Origin: Streptomyces sp. SID13031
GTDB taxonomy: Bacteria > Actinomycetota > Actinomycetes > Propionibacteriales > Kribbellaceae
DNA: 64,000 nt
Direction: 5' to 3'
Assembly: GCF_010548305.1 (NCBI RefSeq)
Contig: NZ_JAAGLV010000002.1
Span: 372,001-436,000 of the forward strand
Below, piece after piece: positions 36,730 through 44,469 of the stretch. The translations under genes were made by a program, and so were the position numbers. Within the stretch, counting starts at the first letter, position 1, and each line of letters starts with the position of its first letter. Below the pieces are notes generated by a model. The model saw only the letters and a program-made list of their open reading frames with translations, ran no database searches and was not told where the DNA came from.

Positions 36730-36731
36730 TC

Positions 36732-37949
36732 AGTCAGCTCGGCAGCCGCCTCGGCATGATGGCGGCCCCCTTGCTCGCAGTCCTCACTCTGAACGCGACT
36801 ACTCTCCAGGTCTCCCTGCTCCGCACCTGCGAGACCGCCGCCTGGCTGTTGATCGGATTGTTCGCCGGCGCCTGGGTCGACCGGATCCGCTGCCTGCCCG
36901 TGCTGGTCTGGACGGATCTCGGCCGGTCGCTGCTCTTCGGGTCGGTACCCGTCGCCGCTTGGTTCGGAGTACTCAGCCTCACGCAGCTATACGTCGTACT
37001 GGCTCTGGCTGGATTGCTGACCGTGTTGTTCGACGTGGCGCACAGCGCGTATCCCCCGCGGCTGCTGGCTCCAGACCAACTGTTGCCGGGCAACGCGAAA
37101 CTGGCCGCGAACCATTCGGTCGCAGCGGTGATCGGCGCGGGAGCGGGTGGATTCCTGGTCCAGTGGCTGACGGCTGCGGTCACGCTCGGGCTCAACGCGG
37201 TCGGCTTCGGCTGGTCAGCATTCTGGCTTCGCTCGATCCGTACTGCGGAACCTCGGCCTGCCGTCGCGGACAAGCCCAACCTGCGCAGGGAGATCGGCGA
37301 AGGCCTGAGCTACGTCTTCCGGAATCTGCTGCTGCGGCCGATCGCGCTGAACACGACCACGACGATGCTGTTCCAGGCGGCGAACGGCGCGGTGATGGTG
37401 GTCTTCCTGGTCCGGGAGGTCGGGCTGTCCCCGAGCGCGATCGGGTTGCTCAGCATGGCCGGGCTGGTGGGGGCACTGGCGGCGTCCTGGTTCACGGAAC
37501 GACTGTCCGTCCGGTTCGGCGACGCGCGGACTCTGCTGCTGAGCGCGATCGGCATCGGAGTCGCCTTCACCCTCCAAGCGCTGACAGGCCCGGGTTGGCG
37601 ACTGACCTGGTACGTCGGCGCCACGCTGCTAGCCGCGATCTGCATCATCGTCGGCTACATCCTGCAGATCAGCATCCGCCAACGGCTCTGCCCGGCCGAT
37701 CTCCAGGGCCGGGTCAGCGCCACGATGAGCTTCGTCAGCTGGGGAGCCGCACCCATCGGGAGTCTTCTCGGCGGTGTTCTGGGCACCGCGTTCGGACTCC
37801 GCCCCACCCTGTGGATCAGCGGAGCCGCCATCCTGCTCGGCTCCGCCTTTCTCCTCTTCTCTCCGTTCCGCACCCTCCGCCAGGTCCCCGAGGCGGAGGG
37901 TGCGGACGCGCCCACCACTCAACCAACCCCTGATCGGCCGACGGAATGA
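36732..37949 (+). CDS. MFS transporter, 5'-truncated
   Basis: About 405 residues of a major facilitator of the MFS_3 drug-exporter type. Motif A-like DRIRCLPVLVWTDLGR and NAKLAANHS are visible. Homology begins abruptly with SQLGSRLGMMAAPLLAVLTL, so the first 20 or so residues and the native start are missing; upstream sequence in the same frame is antisense to the decayed LuxR-type gene. Translation could begin at ATG 36757, which would cut into the first helix. The remaining frame is intact to the stop, so loss of function is not certain. Confidence 0.75.
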   Translation, partial: SQLGSRLGMMAAPLLAVLTLNATTLQVSLLRTCETAAWLLIGLFAGAWVDRIRCLPVLVWTDLGRSLLFGSVPVAAWFGVLSLTQLYVVLALAGLLTVLFDVAHSAYPPRLLAPDQLLPGNAKLAANHSVAAVIGAGAGGFLVQWLTAAVTLGLNAVGFGWSAFWLRSIRTAEPRPAVADKPNLRREIGEGLSYVFRNLLLRPIALNTTTTMLFQAANGAVMVVFLVREVGLSPSAIGLLSMAGLVGALAASWFTERLSVRFGDARTLLLSAIGIGVAFTLQALTGPGWRLTWYVGATLLAAICIIVGYILQISIRQRLCPADLQGRVSATMSFVSWGAAPIGSLLGGVLGTAFGLRPTLWISGAAILLGSAFLLFSPFRTLRQVPEAEGADAPTTQPTPDRPTE

Positions 37950-38328
37950 TCCTTGGCCGAGCGTCATCCCAAGCGAAGAATGTTTCTGTCTACCCACTCG
38001 GTGTGCCACCGAGGTGATCTGCGATCACCCCCCTTCCGAAAGGATCTGATTGAGGAAGCCGAGCCTGGCCTGGAATTCTGGGTCGCTTCCAACCTCTTGA
38101 ACATGCAACCAGGCCCTCTGGTCATATAGAGACCGCTGGCTTCGAACGAGTCTGTTGGCCCCACGGGAACGAGTCCTCGGGTCCGGTCGGCGATCTTCCG
38201 CACCTGGTGTGAACGAGTCGACTGGCCCACTCTGAGGCACCCAGGGTTCGTGCGGACGCAGAGCGTCTCTCGCGCTCTGCCCAGGTTCGCCCCTTGGCAC
38301 TGAAGCGGATCAAGGGCAGGGTGGGGAT
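37950..38328. other. Intergenic region with small repeats, no gene seen
   Basis: No convincing coding frame on either strand. It contains the dyad GGTGATC-TGC-GATCACC (38013-38029), whose arms resemble the arms of the leader boxes. GAACGAGTC occurs three times (38144, 38167, 38211), the first and third being followed by similar TGGCCC sequence. Confidence 0.4.
38013..38029. promoter_or_regulatory. Inverted repeat GGTGATC-N3-GATCACC
   Basis: A perfect 7-bp dyad 63 nt after the truncated MFS gene. It may be an operator or part of a terminator. Confidence 0.35.
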
Positions 38329-38865
38329 GTGATCATCCCCTTCGTCCACGACGGTGCTGCAGGATCCGTAACGGTGGCTGTAGAGCTCGTTGATGAGCCC
38401 GAAGTGGTCGGTAAGCCCCCAGAGGCCGGCGGTTTCCCGTGCTGTAGTGCCGTTGTCGAGCACCCTGCCCAGGGGTATCGCGCGATGTTCGGCTGGGTCC
38501 AACTAGTCCGGTCGACGGACAGCCCCTCCAACGGGACGGCCTTCGAGATGGACCCGTTCTTCCTGTTCGAGGACGCGCCTTCCCCCTATGCCTTCTTCGG
38601 TGTCAGACCCACCCTGTTCGACGCACCGTCAAGGGACGAGCGTAAGCCGCTGGCGTGGCTCGCTCACAGCTTCCTGGCCTGGACTCCATTCGAGCAGGTT
38701 GAACGGCATGTCGTGCCGTTGACCGGCTTCTCCTGGGGGTTCGACATCGACAACACCGGCCAGATCACCTCACGGCGCGCGCGTGCATTGGCTCCCGGTG
38801 ACTGGGACACGCATCGTCCCCACTTGAGTGCTTGTCATCCCAGCTGGTCCTTCGATCAGTGGTAG
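38329..38865 (+). CDS. Conserved hypothetical protein
   Basis: A 178-residue soluble protein. EMDPFFLFEDAPSPYAFFGV, RPTLFDAPSRDERKPLAWLA and VVPLTGFSWGFDIDNTG look like a conserved actinobacterial family that I recall without a function. It is rich in aromatic residues and has no signal peptide or membrane helix. GTG 38329 is the first in-frame start, with GGTGGGG just upstream. It stands alone between the truncated MFS gene and a poorly coding stretch. Confidence 0.6.
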   Translation: MIIPFVHDGAAGSVTVAVELVDEPEVVGKPPEAGGFPCCSAVVEHPAQGYRAMFGWVQLVRSTDSPSNGTAFEMDPFFLFEDAPSPYAFFGVRPTLFDAPSRDERKPLAWLAHSFLAWTPFEQVERHVVPLTGFSWGFDIDNTGQITSRRARALAPGDWDTHRPHLSACHPSWSFDQW

Positions 38866-38935
38866 CCAGGAAAGCAGGACGCTCGGGGTCCCGTCGCAGT
38901 GGCGCGGGCGGTTGCCTGGCGCTCGGATCGGTGAC

Positions 38936-39184
38936 CTACGTCAAGGCGCCAGTCACCTGCAGGTCCGCGTTCATTCCGACCGCTGTAGATCTGGCGGACA
39001 AGAGCAGACCTTCGAGGCGATGGAGACGCAGGATGTCGTCGCTCGTTGTGCCATCGGAGAGTTCGTCCTTCAGCCTTCGACGCGTCGTTTCATTGACATG
39101 CGGCTGGACAATGACGATCTGAATCTCGTCGGATGCGTCCATGGCCGGCGCGTCGAATGGTTTCGACGCCGCACCGGTGGTCAT
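38936..39184 (-). CDS. Small hypothetical protein
   Basis: An 82-codon frame with about 75% G/C at third positions, in line with real genes here. The predicted protein has a beta-strand-like segment (DEIQIVIVQPHV) and a charged helix (ETTRRRLKDELSDG). No strong ribosome site precedes ATG 39184. I do not recognise the family. It could be a real small gene or chance. Confidence 0.35.
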   Translation of the reverse strand: MTTGAASKPFDAPAMDASDEIQIVIVQPHVNETTRRRLKDELSDGTTSDDILRLHRLEGLLLSARSTAVGMNADLQVTGALT

Positions 39185-39805
39185 CGCATTCCGGTGCTGT
39201 CAACCTGGGAGCAGCCGCGCTCCGACGGCGCAGCGCGGCGTGGCCGATGTTTCTCGGCTCCGGCCACCTGGTACTGGCTTCAAATTCAATCGTTGCTGAG
39301 CCAGCAAGCCGCGTACGTTTCACGCCTTCGGTATCGGCGGGCACTGGCCACCCTGAAGCGTTTGGTCGCTCACCAGTTGACCGCGGCCGACGACAACCGC
39401 GCGTCCGGAAGGCTGCGCGGTGGTCATGCCTGGGCCAGGCCGAGGAAGTCGGTCTCCCGCGGCTCGGGTGCAAGCCGTCGATTGGGCTGAAGGCGAGGTG
39501 AAGGCGTTGTATGGCACCGTTACTGAGAGGTCGCCGCGGGCAGGATGAGCATTGTTCCCTCTTCTCGCGACAGTCCGCGGCGTGCCCACGGATCAAGGTT
39601 GCGGTCTCCGAGTTTGTCCGTGCTGAACGCGTGCTCGCTCGGCCCGTTGATGGAGGCAATTGTGGCATTGGCCGCGCTCGAGATCATCATTCCGCACTCG
39701 GGCTGACCAGGGCGTGTGTCGTCGTTTCGGGCGCGCCGAGATGGATCCCATTCCCGTTATCGCTCGGCTCCATCAACACACTGAGAACATCAAAGGACAC
39801 AAACA
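39185..39805. other. Region without recognisable gene
   Basis: Several overlapping open frames exist on both strands, but all give low-complexity Arg/Ser/Pro-rich products of the kind produced by GC-rich non-coding DNA. The last 60 nt are A-rich and lead into the start of the flavin-binding gene. Confidence 0.4.
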
Positions 39806-40246
39806 ATGACCGGAAGCCTCAGCCAATCCGAACGGGAGACCTTTCTGGCCCTACCCCACGTCGGCGTCCTCAGCGTTGCCACCGGCAACGAACGACCTCC
39901 CCTCACCGTGCCGATCTGGTACTCCTACCGACCGGGTGGAAGGCTGACGTTCTTCACCGGTACACAAGGCCGAGTGGCCCGCAAGGCGGGTCTACTCGAA
40001 GAGGCCGGGCGGTTCAGCTTCTGTGTCCAACAGCCGGAGTTCCCGTACAAGTACGTCACTGTCGAATGCGCGGTGGTGCGCGCGGAGCGGTCGCCCGCCA
40101 TCGAAGACGTCGTCGCAATCACGTCTCGCTATCTGCCCGCCGAAGCAGCGCGGACCTTCGCCGAAACAGAGATCGCCAACCCGGCCGGCACCTTCGTTCT
40201 CTTCACGGCCCGCCCGGACCGCTGGATCACCTTCGACTTCGGATAG
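39806..40246 (+). CDS. Pyridoxamine 5'-phosphate oxidase-family FMN/F420-binding protein
   Basis: A 146-residue split-barrel protein. FLALPHVGVLSVATGNERPP, VPIWYSYRPGGRLTFFTGTQ, RKAGLLEEAGRFSFCVQQ and the ending RWITFDFG match PNPOx-like flavin or F420 binding domains. Such small proteins reduce diverse substrates with F420 or use FMN. AAAGGACACAAACA before the ATG is a fair ribosome site. It is a monocistronic gene with no obvious pathway partner. Confidence 0.82.
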   Translation: MTGSLSQSERETFLALPHVGVLSVATGNERPPLTVPIWYSYRPGGRLTFFTGTQGRVARKAGLLEEAGRFSFCVQQPEFPYKYVTVECAVVRAERSPAIEDVVAITSRYLPAEAARTFAETEIANPAGTFVLFTARPDRWITFDFG

Positions 40247-40479
40247 CGCGGCGATGCGGCTCTGAATGTAACAAGCACCATTGAGCCGCGTCGTGCGCTG
40301 CGTCGGCTGACAGACTGTCCGCCGACGTGGTGACCACCGGGTCGGAGGCGTTAGTTTGAAGCCAAGCACGCCCGGGGTCGCGGTCGAATGGGGTCGAGGC
40401 CGGATCGCTGCTCGACGCGAATCAGCACCCAGGAACGGCAGCGCCGCTCTTGCCGGAACGCTCCGGGCGATATGCAGGC

Positions 40480-41190
40480 TCAGCCTCTGATTCCTGGATG
40501 GGTCCGGTTGGTGCGATCCAGCTGCGGCTCAGAGCCAATGCGGCCTCGGTCAGTGATGGTTGAATAAATCAACCGTCCTCCCTCGAGACTCCAGCCGGTA
40601 TCGGTCGTGCGGCCTTCGTTACGTACAAGGCTCGCGGGCTGCGGCCTCAGATCGCCTTCAGAGACTCGAATGGACCCCTCAAGGAGATCGGCCTGACGGT
40701 AGGGCAGAGAACCAGAGTCGCTGCTCCGGTTTGTTCTAGATCGGTTCTCTTCACCGTTCAGCGTCACTCCCATGTCGGTGTTGAAGCTGCTGCCGTGGGA
40801 GGAGTAGACCGGCACGGTCCAGCCCTTGCGTGTCCAGAGGTCGACGATCTTCGGGTAGGGAGCGGCTGCGACGAAGCTGGTGTCGCGCGCGTGCAGATGG
40901 TCGAGACGTCCGACGTCGTCCATCCGGCGAGAGCATCCACCACACGTGTCGGTCCAGTTCGCGCCGTACATGAAGTGGTAGACGATCAGCTGCCTGCGGC
41001 CGTCGAAGAGTTCGGTGAGGCTGACGTCTCCCTCTGGACCGTGCAGGATGTAGCTCTTCTCGAGTCGCGTCATCGGCAGCCGACGGCATTTGGCGGCGAG
41101 GGCGTCCAGGGTGTGAGTGGCCTGCTTCTCCTCGACGAGGAGCAGTGCCCGGGCGGTCGCCCAGTCTTCAGTGCTGGTGACCGGTGGCAT
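40480..41190 (-). CDS. DUF899 thioredoxin-like protein with atypical C-terminus
   Basis: The first 150 residues match the DUF899 thioredoxin-like family: RLPMTRLEKSYILHGPEG, LFDGRRQLIVYHFMYGANW, TDTCGGCSRRMDD (redox-type CxxC) and SSHGSSFNTDMGVTLNGEE. After that, the usual family C-terminus (GLSVFLRDGD and DLTPLGR-type segments) is absent and an unrelated polar tail of about 85 residues follows. A recombination or frameshift near 40740 is likely. Its ATG is the ATG of leader box D, so the transcript may be leaderless. Confidence 0.65.
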   Translation of the reverse strand: MPPVTSTEDWATARALLLVEEKQATHTLDALAAKCRRLPMTRLEKSYILHGPEGDVSLTELFDGRRQLIVYHFMYGANWTDTCGGCSRRMDDVGRLDHLHARDTSFVAAAPYPKIVDLWTRKGWTVPVYSSHGSSFNTDMGVTLNGEENRSRTNRSSDSGSLPYRQADLLEGSIRVSEGDLRPQPASLVRNEGRTTDTGWSLEGGRLIYSTITDRGRIGSEPQLDRTNRTHPGIRG

Positions 41191-41207
41191 CGGGTGATCG
41201 CCCTATC
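41188..41207 (-). promoter_or_regulatory. Leader box copy D, ATG used as gene start
   Basis: GATAGG, then GGGCGATCACCC, with ATG 17 nt from the first base. Here the box ATG is the start codon of the DUF899 gene itself, and the downstream TTAG half is absent. Confidence 0.5.
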
Positions 41208-41251
41208 TGCCGACGCCACAAGTCGGAGCGTTGCCGCTTGCCTTCGATGGG

Positions 41252-44125
41252 TTACAGGAGGTGATGACGGTGGGCTGCGCTGGCGGCAGCGGCCCTGGTT
41301 GGGACGTCGAGTTTCCTGAGGATGTTGGAGATGTGGACTCCTGCGGTCTTCGGCGAGATGGTCAAGGCCTCTGCGATGTCCCGATTGCTGAGTCCGGCTA
41401 CGAGCAGGCGTAAGACTTCGCATTCGCGCTCGGTCAGACCGAAAGGTGCTCTGGGCACCGAATCGTCATTGACGCCCAGAGAGATCCTGGCTCGTCGCGC
41501 GACTGTGGCTATCCGGTCGCTCAACGGGCGGGCTGAGAGATCTCGAGCGACCTGGGAGGCCTCGATGAGGAGCGGCTTGGCGGCTTGGCGTTCCTCGGCC
41601 GCGGCGAGGGACGCAGCTGCGCGTACCAGTGTCTGTGCCCGGCTGTACGGCTGCTCGAGGTCGAGCCAGCTCTGAGCCGCGGCGAGCCAGCGCTCGACCG
41701 CGTCGTTGGACGGCGGGGAGAGGAGGGATGCCGAAACAGTGTCAGCATAGGCGTTCTCGAGAGGCCCCAGCCGTCTCAGAGCCGCAGCCGTCAACTGCAG
41801 TTCTTCGCGAATGCGCTCGCATCCGGCGAGGTTCTCGACAGCCAGGGCTGCCGCCATGACCGCCGGCCAGGCGTCGCCGGGGTCGGTGTTCGGAATCACT
41901 GCAGGTAGTAGGGACGCCAGCCCCGCCACGTCGTCGGGTCGCCCCTCGGCTGCGGCGAGTTCGATCAGGAATCGCATGCGGCCCAAGCGGTATGAGCCGT
42001 CATCGGCGTCCAGGCCTGCCGGTGGTTGCAGCTCCCGCACCACGCGCGTAGCTGTGCTGAAGTCACCACGGCCAACGGCGACGATGCCGCTCCAGACCAG
42101 AAGCTTCAGCCGTTCGATGAGCGGTGGCCTCATCAGTAGCGCGCCGTCGATGACCTTGTCGGCTTCGTCCCATCGTCCCATCGCAACCAAAGAATTCACG
42201 AGTTGGTTGGCGATCACCGGACCGGCGTAACGGGTCCTACCAAGATCGACAGCCAGTTCGAGTGCGGCACGGCCACGGTCGATCGCAACAGGATGCTGAC
42301 CTCGACTGCAGAGAGCTCGCAGAAGGCAGACGTAGGCCACGATCTCGTGGTCCCCACATCCGTACGCCTGCGCGTCGTCGAGCGTGCCGGCAAAGGCGAG
42401 CTGGGGATCGCCACCGTCACAGACTGCCAGAGCGGCCGACGTGATTTGGCTTTCGAGTCGTGTTCCGGCGGAGGGCAGTCGATCGGCAAGGTCGGTGAGC
42501 TCGACACCGAGGGGCCGGGCCTCGTCGTGGCGACCGCGCACGATCAGGGCGCGAGACAGCTGGCCGAGTAGTTCGGCCCGCAGGGTGCTGGTTTGTCCAG
42601 CCAGCCGTATGCCTTCCTGGAGGTCGTCGACTTCTCCGGGAACGATCATCATGCGCCGCATGATGGCGCGCTCCTGCAGCAGTTCGGCGCTCCGCTCCGG
42701 GGCCGGTTGTTCCGTCAACTCCTTGAAAGCCTCCTCGACCAGAACGAGCCCTCTCGCACTCTCGCAGGCCCAGCAGGCCGCGCCGGCCGCCAGTTCCAGT
42801 ACGTCGAGACGGCTAGCTCCCGCTTTGTCGGACGGTTTGTCGACCCGGTTCCAGAGGTCGAGAACCATCTCGAGCATCTGCAACTCTTCGTCGACACCGA
42901 TCTGCTCGTCCTTGCTACGGCAGGCGGACCAAGCGGCGTCGAAGGCGCGGGCGGGCTCACGGGCCGCCAGCCAGTGCCGGGCGATCGCTGCCGACTTCCA
43001 GGTCCGGGAGTCGTCCAGGGCTGTCGCAGTCAGAACCTCTGCGTACCGGCGGTGAAGCTCGATGGTCTCCCCAGGCAGCAGGCCGGCGACGATCGCGTCA
43101 CGGATCAGCCCGTGGCGGAAGGCGTACCCGTCTCCGGCGCCGAGCAGAACCTTCGCCGTGACTGCCGGGCCGATCGTGGCTGTGAGCTCCGGCGTCTCCT
43201 GTCCGGTGACCTGGGTCAGCAGCTCATGCTCGACTGCCGTTCCGCCCACCGCTGTCGCTTTGAGGAGCTGCTGAGTCTCGGCCGGGAGATCCTCGACCAT
43301 TCTCAGCAGCAGACCTCGTAGCGACTCCGGCAGTGTGGTCCGGACCGAGCCGTCAGGTCCGATCAGGGCTTCGGTGAACAGCGGAACACCCTCGCTGACC
43401 CGATGCACCGCAGCTGCCACCTCGGGCGACGCTGGTTCCCCGAGAATCCCGTTCAGTTGCTGGGCGACCTCTGCCTGCGTGAGTCCCGCAAGGTCGATAC
43501 ATATGACCTGGACGAGGCGGCTGAGTTCGGTAAGAATCCGGCGGAGCTGGTTCGCCGTCTGGGCCTCTTCCGTGCGGAAGGACACCAGGATAAGGAGTGG
43601 GAAGTCGGCCAGAGTGGCGACCAGATAGGTCAACAGATCCTGAGTCGCCCGGTCTGCCCAATGTGCGTCTTCGATGACGAGGACACATGTTCCACCAGCG
43701 CAGATCGCCTCGATCAATGACCGGAACGCTTCGAACATCCTTGCCTTGGCCAGAGCAGCGTCGTCCGCGGACGGGGTAGCGCCGAGAGCCGGAAGAAGCC
43801 GGGCGAGCTCGTTGCGGCTCGGGTCCCCGATCAAGGCAGCGATCCCGGCTCCGCCGTACTCCCGCTCCAGATCACGCAGCATGGACCGGAAGGGTCCATA
43901 CGGGAGGCCCGCATCGCTCTGGTCGAGACAGGCTCCGGTCAAGGACCGCGCTCCGGAAGGCAACCGGTCGAGGAATTCGCGGATGAGCCTTGTCTTGCCG
44001 ACGCCGGCTTCACCGCTGACCAGCACTGTTCGGGTGCTTCCCTGGCCGGCGTCCTTGAACGCGTCGGTCAGCAGGACCAGCTCGGTCTGGCGGCCGGCCA
44101 GTAGGGGGCTCACCCGGCGATTCAA
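41252..44125 (-). CDS. LuxR-family large ATP-binding regulator (LAL) 1
   Basis: A 957-residue LAL/STAND-type activator. The N-terminal AAA-like ATPase has Walker A GEAGVGKTR (38-46) and Walker B CVLVIEDAHWAD. A long helical TPR-like region follows (about 350-860), and a C-terminal LuxR helix-turn-helix (FGLTERECEVLRLLVAGLSN, then RDIAEALTISPKTAGVHISN). Such proteins (MalT-like) assemble on ATP and an inducer, then activate transcription. It is divergent from an MFS exporter, with palindromes between them, and precedes leader box D and DUF899. The decayed copy at 35393 shows the family has been duplicated locally. Confidence 0.92.
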   Translation of the reverse strand: MNRRVSPLLAGRQTELVLLTDAFKDAGQGSTRTVLVSGEAGVGKTRLIREFLDRLPSGARSLTGACLDQSDAGLPYGPFRSMLRDLEREYGGAGIAALIGDPSRNELARLLPALGATPSADDAALAKARMFEAFRSLIEAICAGGTCVLVIEDAHWADRATQDLLTYLVATLADFPLLILVSFRTEEAQTANQLRRILTELSRLVQVICIDLAGLTQAEVAQQLNGILGEPASPEVAAAVHRVSEGVPLFTEALIGPDGSVRTTLPESLRGLLLRMVEDLPAETQQLLKATAVGGTAVEHELLTQVTGQETPELTATIGPAVTAKVLLGAGDGYAFRHGLIRDAIVAGLLPGETIELHRRYAEVLTATALDDSRTWKSAAIARHWLAAREPARAFDAAWSACRSKDEQIGVDEELQMLEMVLDLWNRVDKPSDKAGASRLDVLELAAGAACWACESARGLVLVEEAFKELTEQPAPERSAELLQERAIMRRMMIVPGEVDDLQEGIRLAGQTSTLRAELLGQLSRALIVRGRHDEARPLGVELTDLADRLPSAGTRLESQITSAALAVCDGGDPQLAFAGTLDDAQAYGCGDHEIVAYVCLLRALCSRGQHPVAIDRGRAALELAVDLGRTRYAGPVIANQLVNSLVAMGRWDEADKVIDGALLMRPPLIERLKLLVWSGIVAVGRGDFSTATRVVRELQPPAGLDADDGSYRLGRMRFLIELAAAEGRPDDVAGLASLLPAVIPNTDPGDAWPAVMAAALAVENLAGCERIREELQLTAAALRRLGPLENAYADTVSASLLSPPSNDAVERWLAAAQSWLDLEQPYSRAQTLVRAAASLAAAEERQAAKPLLIEASQVARDLSARPLSDRIATVARRARISLGVNDDSVPRAPFGLTERECEVLRLLVAGLSNRDIAEALTISPKTAGVHISNILRKLDVPTRAAAASAAHRHHLL

Positions 44126-44228
44126 GGCACACCTCCTCCAGGAAGGCGAACGGCGGGAGACGGCGCCGGTTGGTAGGTCTCCATGAAGGGTAGCGCCCGG
44201 CGGTGTCGTGCACAGCTCTGGCTTGCGA

Positions 44229-44258
44229 GGTCACGGCGGTGAACCATGACGGGTCATG
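44229..44258. promoter_or_regulatory. Paired inverted repeats between LAL-1 and MFS-2
   Basis: CATGAC-GG-GTCATG (44245-44258) is a perfect dyad. It directly follows the imperfect GGTCAC-N3-GGTGAACC (44229-44245). The two sites sit between divergent genes and are candidates for LAL or other regulator binding. Confidence 0.45.
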
Positions 44259-44287
44259 CCCTGGAGGCCACCCGGTAGCGGCTCGCG

Positions 44288-44329
44288 GATAGGGCGGATG
44301 CCCGATGTGCGGGGAGGTGGTTTACGGCC
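44288..44329 (+). promoter_or_regulatory. Leader box copy E, in frame with MFS-2
   Basis: GATAGG, then the dyad GGGC-GGAT-GCCC, with ATG (44305-44307) 17 nt from the first base. TAC replaces the TAG, within GTGGTTTACGGCCAC, so the leader frame stays open and runs in frame into the MFS gene (55 extra residues). Confidence 0.55.
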
Positions 44330-44469
44330 ACTCTGCTCATGACAGGGCGCCGCGGACGGGGATCAGCGCGCCGGGCACCGATGGTGGAAGAGGTCGTGCG
44401 GTGGGATCAGGCGATGCACCCGTGCACCAGGCCGCGGAGGCCACAGACACGACGCCGCAGGAAGAGGTG

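Noticed and set aside
37950-38328. tRNA or tRNA fragments in the gene-free stretch
   Set aside because: The GAACGAGTC repeats briefly suggested T-arm pieces, but no acceptor stem, anticodon arm or T-loop TTCGAAT pattern can be assembled.
39090-39668. Possible gene of 192 codons on the minus strand
   Set aside because: Product is Arg/Ser/Pro-rich with mixed codon use and competes with other equally poor frames; no start signal seen.
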